64,000 nucleotides of DNA. Source: Bacteroidales bacterium (lineage in GTDB: Bacteria; Bacteroidota; Bacteroidia; Bacteroidales; UBA932). Position 1 is the stretch's first letter; each line of letters starts with the position of its first letter. The DNA lies in the NCBI GenBank assembly GCA_017626355.1, contig JAGAIY010000014.1, forward strand, positions 56,289 to 120,288, in the 5' to 3' direction. A program made the translations under genes and the position numbers. Below are positions 43,545 to 51,504 of the stretch, piece after piece. Below the pieces are notes generated by a model. It saw only the letters and a program-made list of their open reading frames with translations. It was not told where the DNA came from and searched no databases.

Positions 43545-43979
43545 TTATTTCGAGCATGTAAGTACACCATGCAGCGATTTCAATGAAATTGTGAAAGAGA
43601 ACTCCGATGATGATATTCCAGATACCTTATCGGCATAAGAGAATTTTGGCCGGTACTCCTGAGAGCCTACTATGTAGGATATTCCAGAAACTAAGGTGAT
43701 TTTGAAAATATGCCTTTTTCTCAAAAGCATCTGAAGCAAATCTCTATACTCTTCCTTATTCCTCCTGACTGAAGCACTGAAAGTGAAATCTGAGTATTTC
43801 CCATTTTCATCATCCAACCAGTTTTCCAAAAAATCTCCTGTTTCCGGTGTAAAAGGGAGTTTTTTCAGGTCGGATAATAGAAAATCTGAAAAATTGACCG
43901 ATGATCCGGCTGGAAGTGAACTATAATCCCTGACATTTTGTGCTGGAATGTATTCTATATTCCTGATTCCTAATCTCAT
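43545..43979 (-). CDS. Phage protein, unknown (virion-linked?)
   Basis: 144 residues, MRLGIRNIEYIPAQNVRDYS..., alternating strands, ending in SSSEFSFTISLKSLHGVLTC. It lies 58 bp upstream of the protease gene, at the head of the late region. Its pattern resembles small structural proteins, but no family is recognised. Confidence 0.5.
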   Translation of the reverse strand: MRLGIRNIEYIPAQNVRDYSSLPAGSSVNFSDFLLSDLKKLPFTPETGDFLENWLDDENGKYSDFTFSASVRRNKEEYRDLLQMLLRKRHIFKITLVSGISYIVGSQEYRPKFSYADKVSGISSSEFSFTISLKSLHGVLTCSK

Positions 43980-44023
43980 ATTTTGGCTTATTTAAGTGTT
44001 TGTTTTTTAGGACATTAACCGAA

Positions 44024-44536
44024 CTAAAAAAAGATTGGAAGAGCATTGTTTTCGGGATTTTTTTGACGGTACCGATACCAATCCTTCATTAGTCTGCTAA
44101 GAAGCTTATTATCGATAGGTAGATTGTAATCAAGAAGGAAAGATGTAATGCAGTTCAAAATCTTCACCTTCTGATCATTCCTGTTGCATGCAACCATGTA
44201 GATACGAAAGGCTGCTCTAAACTGATTCTCCAAATATCTCTTGATGGCTTCCTGACCAGAGTCAGAAATGTAACATCTGTAAATTGAATTGATATGAATC
44301 TCTTTCCCGGCTGGAATAGAGTAGCAGTTATCTGTATGGCTATATAGCAGTTCAATGGATATGTACTCTTCCTTGTCCTGAAGAGTATGATAATCCGCTG
44401 GTAGTAGATCAAGATTCTGCTTGACAATGGCCCATAAGTTTGTGCGTTTGTCAAGCCTTATTGTGTCAGATCCATAAGTGCCAATAACCCATTGACGGAT
44501 GAAACTGCCAACTTTTATATCTACAGTGTTGTTCAT
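44024..44536 (-). CDS. Phage protein, unknown
   Basis: 170 residues, MNNTVDIKVGSFIRQWVIGT..., with RYLENQFRAAFRIYMVACNR and LIDNKLLSRLMKDWYRYRQK-like helices. An upstream TAACTTTG box (44,548-44,541, minus strand) fits the -7 consensus but lacks a clear -33 partner. Its conserved look and position between replication and head modules suggest a late-phase regulator or assembly factor, with no direct motif support. Confidence 0.5.
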   Translation of the reverse strand: MNNTVDIKVGSFIRQWVIGTYGSDTIRLDKRTNLWAIVKQNLDLLPADYHTLQDKEEYISIELLYSHTDNCYSIPAGKEIHINSIYRCYISDSGQEAIKRYLENQFRAAFRIYMVACNRNDQKVKILNCITSFLLDYNLPIDNKLLSRLMKDWYRYRQKNPENNALPIFF

Positions 44537-44563
44537 GGTGCAAAGTTATTTTAGGTGTTATGA

Positions 44564-44824
44564 TTATTCTTTGACATATACAGGAAGGCCATTATCTATC
44601 ATGTATCGTAGTGCCTCAATAGTACTGGGCCTGACATAATCTGTGTAGTAATCTCCAGCATCCGGCCCCAATTGAACCTTATACAAAACAGCCCGGCCTC
44701 TGATCAGGTCAGATCTAGTTGCAGGTCTCATTCCGGAGGGAACAAATGTATAGTGCCATATTGGGAGTGAACGCCCATCCATCGCTACTCCGAATTCCAG
44801 TTTATGAGGCTCTTTCTTATCCAT
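44564..44824 (-). CDS. Small phage protein, unknown
   Basis: 86 residues from ATG at 44,824 (MDKKEPHKLEFGVAMDG...); a TTG start at 44,863 would add 13 residues and run into the repeat-rich gap. It contains YTFVPSGMRPATRSDLIRGR. It begins just below the iteron-like repeats. No family recognised. Confidence 0.5.
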   Translation of the reverse strand: MDKKEPHKLEFGVAMDGRSLPIWHYTFVPSGMRPATRSDLIRGRAVLYKVQLGPDAGDYYTDYVRPSTIEALRYMIDNGLPVYVKE

Positions 44825-44862
44825 GATTACCTTACTAATAATTTGTGGCTTTTTTGCTGACA

Positions 44863-45068
44863 AGTTGACGCCAAGTCTGTAACTTATTGTGTATCATTGC
44901 TTTATTTGGGGTCAACTTTCAAAAATCAACTTGACTCCATTTTTGAAAGAAAAGTGGTAAGTGCTTGATTTTCAACGGGGTCAACTTGAAATGCATGTGT
45001 CCGATTGTGGTGCCTATTTTGGTCAGCACAAAACGACTTGACTCCAAGTTGACTCCAAAGTTGACTCC
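44863..45068. repeat. Iteron-like cluster (TTGACTCC / GGGGTCAA motifs)
   Basis: At least seven copies in both orientations of AGTTGACTCC-like motifs: 44,863 (AGTTGACGCC), 44,908, 44,931, 44,977, 45,038, 45,047 and 45,059. The last three are head-to-tail with spacing of about 10-12 bp. An 11-bp inverted repeat CTTTCAAAAAT/ATTTTTGAAAG lies at 44,916-44,949. The region is non-coding (about 340 bp gap) between the primase-helicase and the late genes. Multiple binding sites for one protein, as in replication origins or switch regions, are suggested. Confidence 0.7.
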
Positions 45069-45171
45069 GTTAAATTATTGTATATCATTACTTTTCTTTA
45101 TTGAGGGTCAGAAGGTCAGTAAATTATTATATTACTTATGTACAAATCATTTTCGGACTTTGATTGGCTCG

Positions 45172-45199
45172 AAAAAAAAGTGGCCAGTGTCGGCCACTT
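45172..45199 (-). terminator. Rho-independent terminator of the early operon
   Basis: Minus strand AAGTGGCC-GACACT-GGCCACTT followed by seven to eight T residues, directly below the primase-helicase stop (45,202). Confidence 0.85.
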
Positions 45200-45201
45200 C
45201 A

Positions 45202-48114
45202 TCATTCGTTACCAAATATCGGCTGCTCCGGATCCTCCACCCCTCCAGAGTCCACTCCATTTAGAATCAAGTTGACCGGTAGTGTTTCAGATTTCATCGT
45301 GTCTATATAGAAATAATACTTTTCTTGGCCTTTCTCTTTCTTCCTGATGTCATTCCTGCTCTTTTCATTAGCAGTCAACAGAAGGCAGTCCGGATTGAAA
45401 GTCCATTCCTTATAAGCACAATAATCAATGAGTTTCTTTTTGAAGGTTTGGATCTTGATCATATCAGCAGCTGCTTTACTGAGGATAGACTTGTAATCCT
45501 CAAACGCCTTATGCTTATCTACAAGAGTATTCAGTTTGTCATCAGAGAAATAATCTTCAGCCCACCAGAGGAATTCATCTGTCATGGCCTTCTGGAGATT
45601 TCGCTGCATGATCTTCTTCATCGGAGGCTGGATTCTCACACGGATCTTCTTCCATGCTGCTATGCAGTTGAACATGAATGTGTAGAAACGATTCATTTCT
45701 TCTGGAGTGTAATCCTGAATCAGGTTCTTACCATACTTTGTTAGTGGAGATCGCTCAATAAGGCCACGCTGTTTGTTGTCGGAATGGTAGTAGTCCGAGA
45801 ACGCTGCAAACCAAATACGCCTATTCAGTGAATTGTCAAAATTCTTGATTGCATGATTGGATGTGAAGGCTATCTTAGGAGAATCGGCATAGTCCAGTAC
45901 GAAAGCTGGAGCATGCTTCACATTCACGACCATTTTTCCGGTGATCATATTCATAAACTTATGCAGATTCAGTTTACTGTTCAAGTCATCCATGAAGACA
46001 GTATCTGTCACGCCTCTTTCCACACCTTGCAGCAGGAACTGCATTTTATCATCTTCCATCATCTGAGCATCGATATACAACTGTCTTCTGAGCTGTTCGA
46101 TGGAGTTGAAGAATAATGATTTTCCGGTACCACCAAGATGTTCACCGTCTTCAGCCTGTTCCATTTCCATTGCATATACAGCATAAGGCTGACCGGCATT
46201 CTTGTGTTTGCTGAGCATATAGCCCAGAGCCATAACCTTGCTGATGAAGTTCAGATTGACCTCAGATTCTTCCTCTTCAGTCAATGGATATCCGGATTCC
46301 TCCTTTCTCCAGTAGTATCTTCCAGTGTCATAGATGTATTCCATGAATGTACAGTCATGCCTGAGCATATCCAGCCGGTATCGCCTGACATCCTCTACAG
46401 CGTCAAGTTGCCTACTTATAGTAGCATATTGGGGGGATGTGGGGGAAATTGACCGTCTTTGATGCAGCAGCGCTGCATACCCCTCAGTATAATTAATGTC
46501 GAAAAATGACCCCTCCGGAGTATAATCATGGTCAATGATTTTCGTGGAGTACACCATATAAGGACAGTCAGAACTTTTGATCTTCTCAATGCCGTTGGCA
46601 GATACTCTGATAACACAGTTCTTGAAGAAGAAGTAATCAGAGCCTTCATCAAAGGCCTTGAAATTTGGCTCGATCATCTTCAGTTTTTCCAGACTGCTCT
46701 TAGAAATCTGTTTGCTTCGATGAATGGTGTTGGCCAAGGCCTGTGAATAGTACTGAGGGTGTGTCTTGATGTATTCCAGAAGATAGCCAGAACATGTGGC
46801 CGTAATAGCATCATCATCAATGAGAGTAACCACATTGTCGATGATTCGGCAATAAGTGTAACCCTTTGCATTCGTACTGGTAGCAATGCGATGGAAGCCA
46901 GAAGCCTGAAGGAAAGAATATAACTGCTCGTTATTGATGTCATATCCGGAGAAACCTCCTTGCTTATTATACTTCTCCTGCCAGAACTTCAGCCCTCCGG
47001 CCAGCTTTACCAGCTCTTTGAAAAGATAATGAGGATTTTGGTTTTCTGGCCTTCTGAAGTGCACAAAGAAATCTTTGGCATCCTTACATGGCTTGCCGTT
47101 TCTTGTGCGGAATCTGGCCAGTTCTGCTGGCAAAGAAATGATATTTATATCCAGATACCTGAGAGCAATCTTCAATGAATGAGCAATGCCTGTTTCATCG
47201 AGATCGTACAGAATATATATTTTCTTGGCCAACTTCTGCAACAGGCTGAATTCATATTCTGTCATTTCGGCTGTTTCAGAATTTAACCAGCATACATGAT
47301 ATCCGGCGCAATGCACATTCAAGGCATCTGATGGGCCGGAACAGATAATGAGTTCCTGCCATGTGGTATCAACAGTTTCTGATTGTTCATCATCAGGATC
47401 CGCCATAACTTTACCCGGATATATACCCTGTTCCGCTTTGGCATAAGCCTCGATGAAAGCTTTTTCTCCGAAAAAGAACTTATCCGGCTTGCCTCCGACA
47501 TAAAGGAATCGGAGATCTCCCAAAGGCTGATATAGTTTGCCCCATGTGCCATAATCGTAATAAAATATAGGATAGTTCTCGTTAGAACATATCTGCCAGC
47601 TATCACCCTTGTTATTGGCAGCTGTGATATAAGAATCTACAGGCTTCAGGCACAAGTCTTCACAAACCTCTGGAGTTATCTTGTAACCCAAGATGGCCAG
47701 CTCTTTCTCTGTGAACTGGCCGGATTCCCGGAGTTGGACTGTTAGCTGTTCCTGAGCCGGTACCTTCTTCATTTCCGGCTTTGGCTTCTCACTGATGACC
47801 TTCTTTCCATCGAGAAGCGATGGAGCAAACTTGGCTGCTATCCATTCCAAAGCAGATTTGAAATCTAGGCCCTGTTCTTTCATTACCAGGCTGACAGCAT
47901 TATATGCCTTCGTGTCAGATCCTCCCTTGTCCTGAAGAAGCCAATTGCCATCCTCCTGCTGGAACACAGTGCAGGAAGGATTTTTGTCATCATGCCTTAT
48001 CTTGAAGTTTCTGGATCCTCCTTTGCCGAAACATGGAGAACTCTGAGGAAAATAATGCAGAATGACTGTTTTACCGCCTTCAGTAGCAGCATATATATCT
48101 TCAACTCTAATCAT
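45202..48114 (-). CDS. Phage primase-helicase (zinc/TOPRIM primase and SF3-type ATPase)
   Basis: 970 residues. The N-terminal part resembles a primase zinc-binding/DNA-binding region (HYFPQSSPCFGKGGSRNFKI), then TOPRIM-like IICSGPSDALNVHCAGYHV (about 250-275) and KKIYILYDLDETGIAHSLKI with the DxD-like acidic pair. The C-terminal half is an SF3-type ATPase: HLGGTGKSLFFNSIEQL (Walker A, about 659-675), VFMDDLNSKLNL (Walker B) and FTSNHAIKNFDNSLNRRIWF. It should unwind and prime phage DNA. It is the last gene of the early operon. Its leader overlaps the preceding gene by 8 bp. Confidence 0.88.
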   Translation of the reverse strand: MIRVEDIYAATEGGKTVILHYFPQSSPCFGKGGSRNFKIRHDDKNPSCTVFQQEDGNWLLQDKGGSDTKAYNAVSLVMKEQGLDFKSALEWIAAKFAPSLLDGKKVISEKPKPEMKKVPAQEQLTVQLRESGQFTEKELAILGYKITPEVCEDLCLKPVDSYITAANNKGDSWQICSNENYPIFYYDYGTWGKLYQPLGDLRFLYVGGKPDKFFFGEKAFIEAYAKAEQGIYPGKVMADPDDEQSETVDTTWQELIICSGPSDALNVHCAGYHVCWLNSETAEMTEYEFSLLQKLAKKIYILYDLDETGIAHSLKIALRYLDINIISLPAELARFRTRNGKPCKDAKDFFVHFRRPENQNPHYLFKELVKLAGGLKFWQEKYNKQGGFSGYDINNEQLYSFLQASGFHRIATSTNAKGYTYCRIIDNVVTLIDDDAITATCSGYLLEYIKTHPQYYSQALANTIHRSKQISKSSLEKLKMIEPNFKAFDEGSDYFFFKNCVIRVSANGIEKIKSSDCPYMVYSTKIIDHDYTPEGSFFDINYTEGYAALLHQRRSISPTSPQYATISRQLDAVEDVRRYRLDMLRHDCTFMEYIYDTGRYYWRKEESGYPLTEEEESEVNLNFISKVMALGYMLSKHKNAGQPYAVYAMEMEQAEDGEHLGGTGKSLFFNSIEQLRRQLYIDAQMMEDDKMQFLLQGVERGVTDTVFMDDLNSKLNLHKFMNMITGKMVVNVKHAPAFVLDYADSPKIAFTSNHAIKNFDNSLNRRIWFAAFSDYYHSDNKQRGLIERSPLTKYGKNLIQDYTPEEMNRFYTFMFNCIAAWKKIRVRIQPPMKKIMQRNLQKAMTDEFLWWAEDYFSDDKLNTLVDKHKAFEDYKSILSKAAADMIKIQTFKKKLIDYCAYKEWTFNPDCLLLTANEKSRNDIRKKEKGQEKYYFYIDTMKSETLPVNLILNGVDSGGVEDPEQPIFGNE

Positions 48115-48397
48115 AAATGGTGCGTTCTAGTATTCGGTAAATAGATTGTAACCTTCCAAGTCTTTTAGCAATTTCAGCATCAATAATTGTTTTCTTCTGT
48201 TCATCCTTGGCCCGTGGGCTGCATCTTACATCGGATGATCCGGCTGTAAGATTCCTGTAATAATCCTGTAGATGCTGGATGGCATCTTTCAAAAGGAACA
48301 TATCATTAAGAGACAGATCAACTATGGAAAACCTGCCATTATTGTCTTTGTCAGCAAACATGGTCTTATGATCTTGAATTTGGGAATAGTTCTGCAA
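48107..48397 (-). CDS. Small early protein, unknown
   Basis: 96 residues, MQNYSQIQDHKTMFADKDNN..., with helical C-terminal half (IIDAEIAKRLGRLQSIYRIL). It overlaps both neighbours (32 bp upstream, 8 bp downstream), as is usual in this compact early operon. Start may be the Met at residue 13. Confidence 0.6.
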   Translation of the reverse strand: MQNYSQIQDHKTMFADKDNNGRFSIVDLSLNDMFLLKDAIQHLQDYYRNLTAGSSDVRCSPRAKDEQKKTIIDAEIAKRLGRLQSIYRILERTIYD

Positions 48398-48599
48398 GTG
48401 GAATAGTCTTGCTGTATATCTTGATTACATGCTTCTGAATGTTCATCTGATACAACAATCGAGGTGTTCTGGTACCTGTGATGTAGGCATACGCTGTTGA
48501 TGGTGCAACACCATCAGCAATAATCTTAGCCTGAAGCTGTCTTTTCTGGATAGCTGTTCCTGATTCTACAATGTCTTTCAATGTATTCATATTCATCAA
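48366..48599 (-). CDS. Small HTH-like early protein
   Basis: 77 residues. VESGTAIQKRQLQAKIIADG followed by VAPSTAYAYITGTRTPRLLY has the look of a helix-turn-helix (A-P-S-T-A-Y-A-Y-I-T-G-x-R). Likely a small DNA-binding protein of the early operon; overlaps the Cys-rich protein gene by 4 bp. Confidence 0.6.
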   Translation of the reverse strand: MMNMNTLKDIVESGTAIQKRQLQAKIIADGVAPSTAYAYITGTRTPRLLYQMNIQKHVIKIYSKTIPLAELFPNSRS

Positions 48600-48829
48600 T
48601 GTTTATCTTTCTTACCATTTTGATACTTTCTGCACATAGCATCCTGAGGACATTCCGTAAGATGTCTGATGTCAAACCGGTGGATTCCGGGATAATTACA
48701 GCCGATGCTCCAGCTTCCATCCCTGTAGTGGATTCTCCAAGAGTACCGACATTTCCGGCATCGAGGAAACATATCCTTGACTTTCAATGTCGGTACTATC
48801 CAGCTGGCATTATGACCAGAGCCAGTCAT
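48596..48829 (-). CDS. Small Cys-rich protein, early operon
   Basis: 77 residues with cysteines in FPRCRKCRYSW (C-x2-C), IGCNYPG, LTECPQDAMCRKY; four to six cysteines could form a zinc site. The start lies 20 bp inside the end of the VR2 gene, in another frame. No family recognised, but similar small Cys-rich proteins are frequent in bacteroidal phages. Confidence 0.6.
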   Translation of the reverse strand: MTGSGHNASWIVPTLKVKDMFPRCRKCRYSWRIHYRDGSWSIGCNYPGIHRFDIRHLTECPQDAMCRKYQNGKKDKH

Positions 48830-49403
48830 AATAAAGTTCAGGGAACATTCGGCCTACATATACGGCCAGATCCTCCGATTTTAATGCAAGGCGAGAGCCG
48901 AGGCTCGAGTACGAGACCGACCAAGCGTTATACGAGTGCGCAAAGCCGAGGCCGGCAAATTCATCAGGCAGAAGATTGTCGTAGTTATCTACATACATCT
49001 GAATATTCTTCTTTCTGAGGTCTTCAGACATGTTCTCAATTTCATGCTTTGAATATACGAAGTGCCATGGCCACCATGCAATCTTACCGCATAGAGGTGT
49101 GAATTTCCAACCTTCGTTAATAGCCTCAATGATGATTTCCAACTGCAATCCGGCTTTCATCCTCTTATCTGTGAGGTCTGATGCAATCAGTTGAAGCCTG
49201 TTGTCTGTTTCTGGCAGATTCAGCAGTTTGCAAGCATCCTCGAAAGTCGTTACTTTGTCTTTGATGCTCAGAGGCTCCATAAGAGCTTTCTTGCCGAATG
49301 TTTTCTCCATAAATGCTTTTGCCTCCGGAGTTACGGAGTCATGGCCACTGTTGTAGGCCAGCCTTGCTTGTGCTAATGCACGATAATAATTTGTTTTGCT
49401 CAT
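48810..49403 (-). CDS. DGR target protein 2: early-operon protein with VR2
   Basis: 197 residues. The N-terminal 140 residues are helical and conserved-looking (ARLAYNSGHDSVTPEAKAF, LEIIIEAINEGWKFTPL, KIAWWPWHFVYSKHEIEN). Residues 149-172 (FAGLGFAHSYNAWSVSYSSL) are the VR2 variable region, followed by the fixed LGSRLALKSEDLAVYVGRMF and ELYYDWLW at the C-terminus. No signal peptide or membrane helix, so it should act in the cytoplasm. It lies in the leftward early operon, far from the tail genes. Function unknown; a diversified early protein could be an anti-defence, exclusion or host-factor-binding protein. Confidence 0.85.
   Translation of the reverse strand: MSKTNYYRALAQARLAYNSGHDSVTPEAKAFMEKTFGKKALMEPLSIKDKVTTFEDACKLLNLPETDNRLQLIASDLTDKRMKAGLQLEIIIEAINEGWKFTPLCGKIAWWPWHFVYSKHEIENMSEDLRKKNIQMYVDNYDNLLPDEFAGLGFAHSYNAWSVSYSSLGSRLALKSEDLAVYVGRMFPELYYDWLWS
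48890..48959 (-). repeat. DGR variable repeat 2 (VR2), partial copy of TR
   Basis: 70 bp aligned without gaps to the IMH-proximal part of TR (TR 22,837-22,906). There are 9 differences, all at template adenines: Tyr to Phe twice, Asn to His, Tyr, Val, Tyr and Ser, and Ile to Leu. Upstream of this the similarity ends abruptly. The six bases past the IMH end (ATGCAA on the plus strand) are also shared with VR1 but not with TR. Confidence 0.93.
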
Positions 49404-49434
49404 ATCAAAAAGTATTAATGGTGTTGTTATTGGC

Positions 49435-49464
49435 AGCTCTGAAGACGGCCAGGCCTTCAGAGCC
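49435..49464. other. Hairpin upstream of the VR2 gene
   Basis: GCTCTGAAG and CTTCAGAGC (9 bp) enclose a 10-nt loop about 32 bp upstream of the VR2 gene's ATG (49,403). No T-run follows, so regulation or RNA stability is more likely than termination. Confidence 0.45.
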
Positions 49465-49527
49465 CGGAGCCAGCGATAACTCCAATGAGTACTAAAACCT
49501 AAACCATTCGCTGATACTCAAAACGGC

Positions 49528-50073
49528 TTAATAATGTTTGGGAATAGCATTGAATTCTTCTAGTGTTATTTCGCCTCTGTTTAATTGTGTAAGTAATTGC
49601 CTACCATACTTGACACCTTCCTCATAGCATGATTGCTTATAGGCTGAAGCTTCTTCTCTGGCAGCATCACGGATGGCATTTTCATGTCTCCATAAAGCAA
49701 GCCCCTCTTCCATAATGCCATCAAGGAGGTCTTTAAGTCCTTCAGCCACAAATCGTGGCACATAGTAACTGTCAGATGATGTGCATCCATCCCTAGAACC
49801 AAGGAACATAACCCCTTTGTGGCCGATTGTTTTTGCCTCAGGTATTGAAATCTTTCTTAAGAAGTCATCGGCAAGTCTATTTAATTTGGCCGTTCTGAAA
49901 GAATACCAAGTGACAAATACAAGTACATATTCGTGTGGTTCGATTTCGTGTATTCTTGCTTTGTTCAGAAGGCGTTTACACTCAGGGCATAAACTATCTT
50001 TTGATTCTCTGGTAATTTCTTCGCCTGTTCGCCCACAACCGGGGCATGGCACTTTCCCTTCATAATATCTCAT
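49528..50073 (-). CDS. Zinc-ribbon-like early protein
   Basis: 181 residues. The N-terminus has a ribbon: VPCPGCGRTGEE...SLCPECKRLLN (C-x2-C ... C-x2-C, residues about 9-36). The rest is helical with NAIRDAAREEASAYKQSCYE. It probably binds zinc; function unknown. It lies in the leftward early operon, with a 3-bp gap to the next Cys-rich ORF. Confidence 0.7.
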   Translation of the reverse strand: MRYYEGKVPCPGCGRTGEEITRESKDSLCPECKRLLNKARIHEIEPHEYVLVFVTWYSFRTAKLNRLADDFLRKISIPEAKTIGHKGVMFLGSRDGCTSSDSYYVPRFVAEGLKDLLDGIMEEGLALWRHENAIRDAAREEASAYKQSCYEEGVKYGRQLLTQLNRGEITLEEFNAIPKHY

Positions 50074-50076
50074 AAT

Positions 50077-50256
50077 CTAAAAATCATTAATGCAGTGTAC
50101 CGTATCAGGATCTTCTGCTATATCTTCACTGTAGCAATGGCTACATATCGTTTCTGTTTCATCTGCCCACCAGCAATACCCATGTTCTGGATGATAACAG
50201 GGATTCTCCATGGTGCAGCCACATACCCGGCATACGCCTTTTATCTCTGTACTCAT
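50077..50256 (-). CDS. Small Cys/His-rich protein
   Basis: 59 residues starting MSTEIKGVCRVCGCTMENPCYHPEHGYCWW and containing ETICSHCYSED. Two C-x2-C pairs (VCRVCG and ICSHC) plus HPEHG suggest a zinc-binding domain. The ATG at 50,256 overlaps the next gene's end by 4 bp; the stop is three bases above the ribbon-protein ATG. Its codon-level compactness supports translation. Confidence 0.7.
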   Translation of the reverse strand: MSTEIKGVCRVCGCTMENPCYHPEHGYCWWADETETICSHCYSEDIAEDPDTVHCINDF

Positions 50257-50486
50257 GACTCTAAATAATCCATTATTTCATCCTGTACGGATTCCATTGA
50301 ACTTGATATTCCCTCCAAAGTACTTATGCCTTCATACATGGCATTGCCTTTTTCAGACTCTTGCAACTGTTCTGGCATATTATCATAAGCCTCCTGTTCC
50401 TCTTCAATAATGGCATCGAACTCTTCTCTAAGAGCCTCGATCTGATCACAGATGTTCTGTATCCTTTTTCTTCTATTCTTGTTCAT
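50253..50486 (-). CDS. Small coiled-coil early protein
   Basis: 77 residues, MNKNRRKRIQNICDQIEALRE..., acidic and helical throughout, with a basic N-terminus. It is widely seen as a small helical protein in bacteroidal mobile elements, in my memory. It overlaps both neighbours. Function unknown. Confidence 0.65.
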   Translation of the reverse strand: MNKNRRKRIQNICDQIEALREEFDAIIEEEQEAYDNMPEQLQESEKGNAMYEGISTLEGISSSMESVQDEIMDYLES

Positions 50487-51057
50487 TTTTCTTTACCTTA
50501 AATTCATAAACATATACATACGGATTTTGCTCCCATGATCCTTTTTCGGAGACAGCATCGAACAATGATGCAAAAGCCTCCCTAGGAGAATGATGCAAGT
50601 GATATTTGTGATAATATCGTATGCATCCGCTTTCCTCATGGATCCTGATACCTTCTTTCAGACACTCTTCATCTGTGATGTCCTGAAGGCGTTCTACCCT
50701 TACATTTGTGATCTCGATGTAATGTGGCATCCATTCAGCCTTGACAAACATAGGATTGTTCCATCCGGATAGCTGCTTAAGATGTGCCTCCATTTCGGCC
50801 CACGAATATGACTTGAATTCTTCCAGAGACTTGATGAAGGCCACACATTCACGATAAGGCTGTGCAACTGCTATTTTGTCACCGATCTTATATGCAGCAT
50901 CCCGGAGCAGATATGACTTCAAGGACTCAAAGGAAAACTTGTTTACGCCCCATTTTATGCAGGTTTTGAAAGGGACAATCCTTCTGGTCATGGTCTTCAC
51001 TCCCATTACAACAGATACGGTCAGGAAGTGAGTATTGTTAAACAATATCTTTTTCAT
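50473..51057 (-). CDS. ASCH-like/phage conserved protein, putative
   Basis: 194 residues. KKILFNNTHFLTVSVVMGVKTMTRRIVPFK, DKIAVAQPYRECVAF and IEITNVRVERLQDITDEECLKEGIR match the layout of small phage proteins with an ASCH-like fold (MTRRI near the N-terminus, VxRLQDIxxEEcxxEG in the middle). These bind RNA or nucleotides in some cases. No catalytic residue can be assigned. It is in the early operon. Confidence 0.65.
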   Translation of the reverse strand: MKKILFNNTHFLTVSVVMGVKTMTRRIVPFKTCIKWGVNKFSFESLKSYLLRDAAYKIGDKIAVAQPYRECVAFIKSLEEFKSYSWAEMEAHLKQLSGWNNPMFVKAEWMPHYIEITNVRVERLQDITDEECLKEGIRIHEESGCIRYYHKYHLHHSPREAFASLFDAVSEKGSWEQNPYVYVYEFKVKKNEQE

Positions 51058-51059
51058 AA

Positions 51060-51431
51060 CTATTCCAAATAAGCGATTGTGAGACCTTCAAGAACTTCTT
51101 TCTGATGGGCAATTGCTGCTTCTAGATTCTTTGGATCCAACTTTTCAGCAAGAAATTCTTCTCTGATAGAAGGGGCTAACTGAGTCCGGGCATAGTTCCT
51201 GAACCAACCTTCAGGATCTTTCAAGAAATTCTTCACTCTCTGTAGCATACTGGCGTAATCACCTTTTCCGACAAGATCCATTCTTCCAAAGTAATAATCA
51301 CCATTGATTGAGCATGCAACATATACCCTTGCACTGACTCTTTGAGAAATGACTTTGCCGGATTCATCCACCACCTGATAAATGGCCTTAGGAGCACCGA
51401 CACGCTGAGTCTTTATAAGTTTGTATTTCAT
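51060..51431 (-). CDS. Early protein, unknown
   Basis: 123 residues, MKYKLIKTQRVGAPKAIYQV..., with FLKDPEGWFRNYARTQLAPS near the centre. Alpha/beta composition; likely soluble. It is directly upstream of the ASCH-like gene, with a 2-bp gap. No recognised family. Confidence 0.6.
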   Translation of the reverse strand: MKYKLIKTQRVGAPKAIYQVVDESGKVISQRVSARVYVACSINGDYYFGRMDLVGKGDYASMLQRVKNFLKDPEGWFRNYARTQLAPSIREEFLAEKLDPKNLEAAIAHQKEVLEGLTIAYLE

Positions 51432-51455
51432 AATGTGTAATGTTAGTTTCTTGTT

Positions 51456-51484
51456 AAAAAGGAGCCGGAGACCGGCACGGCTCC
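51456..51484 (-). terminator. Leftward terminator after first early gene
   Basis: Minus strand GGAGCCG-TGCCGGTCTC-CGGCTCC followed by TTTTT. It lies between the small membrane gene (51,505-51,714) and the next early gene, so it would uncouple the first gene from the rest unless anti-terminated. Confidence 0.8.
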
Positions 51485-51504
51485 TTCGTTACAGTGAGAG
51501 AGAA

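Noticed and set aside
49420-49520. In-frame extension upstream of the VR2 gene with GLGFSTHW, resembling the VR2 core peptide GLGFAHSY
   Set aside because: The frame is closed by a stop shortly upstream, the DNA does not align with TR, and the resemblance is a few residues; likely coincidence.
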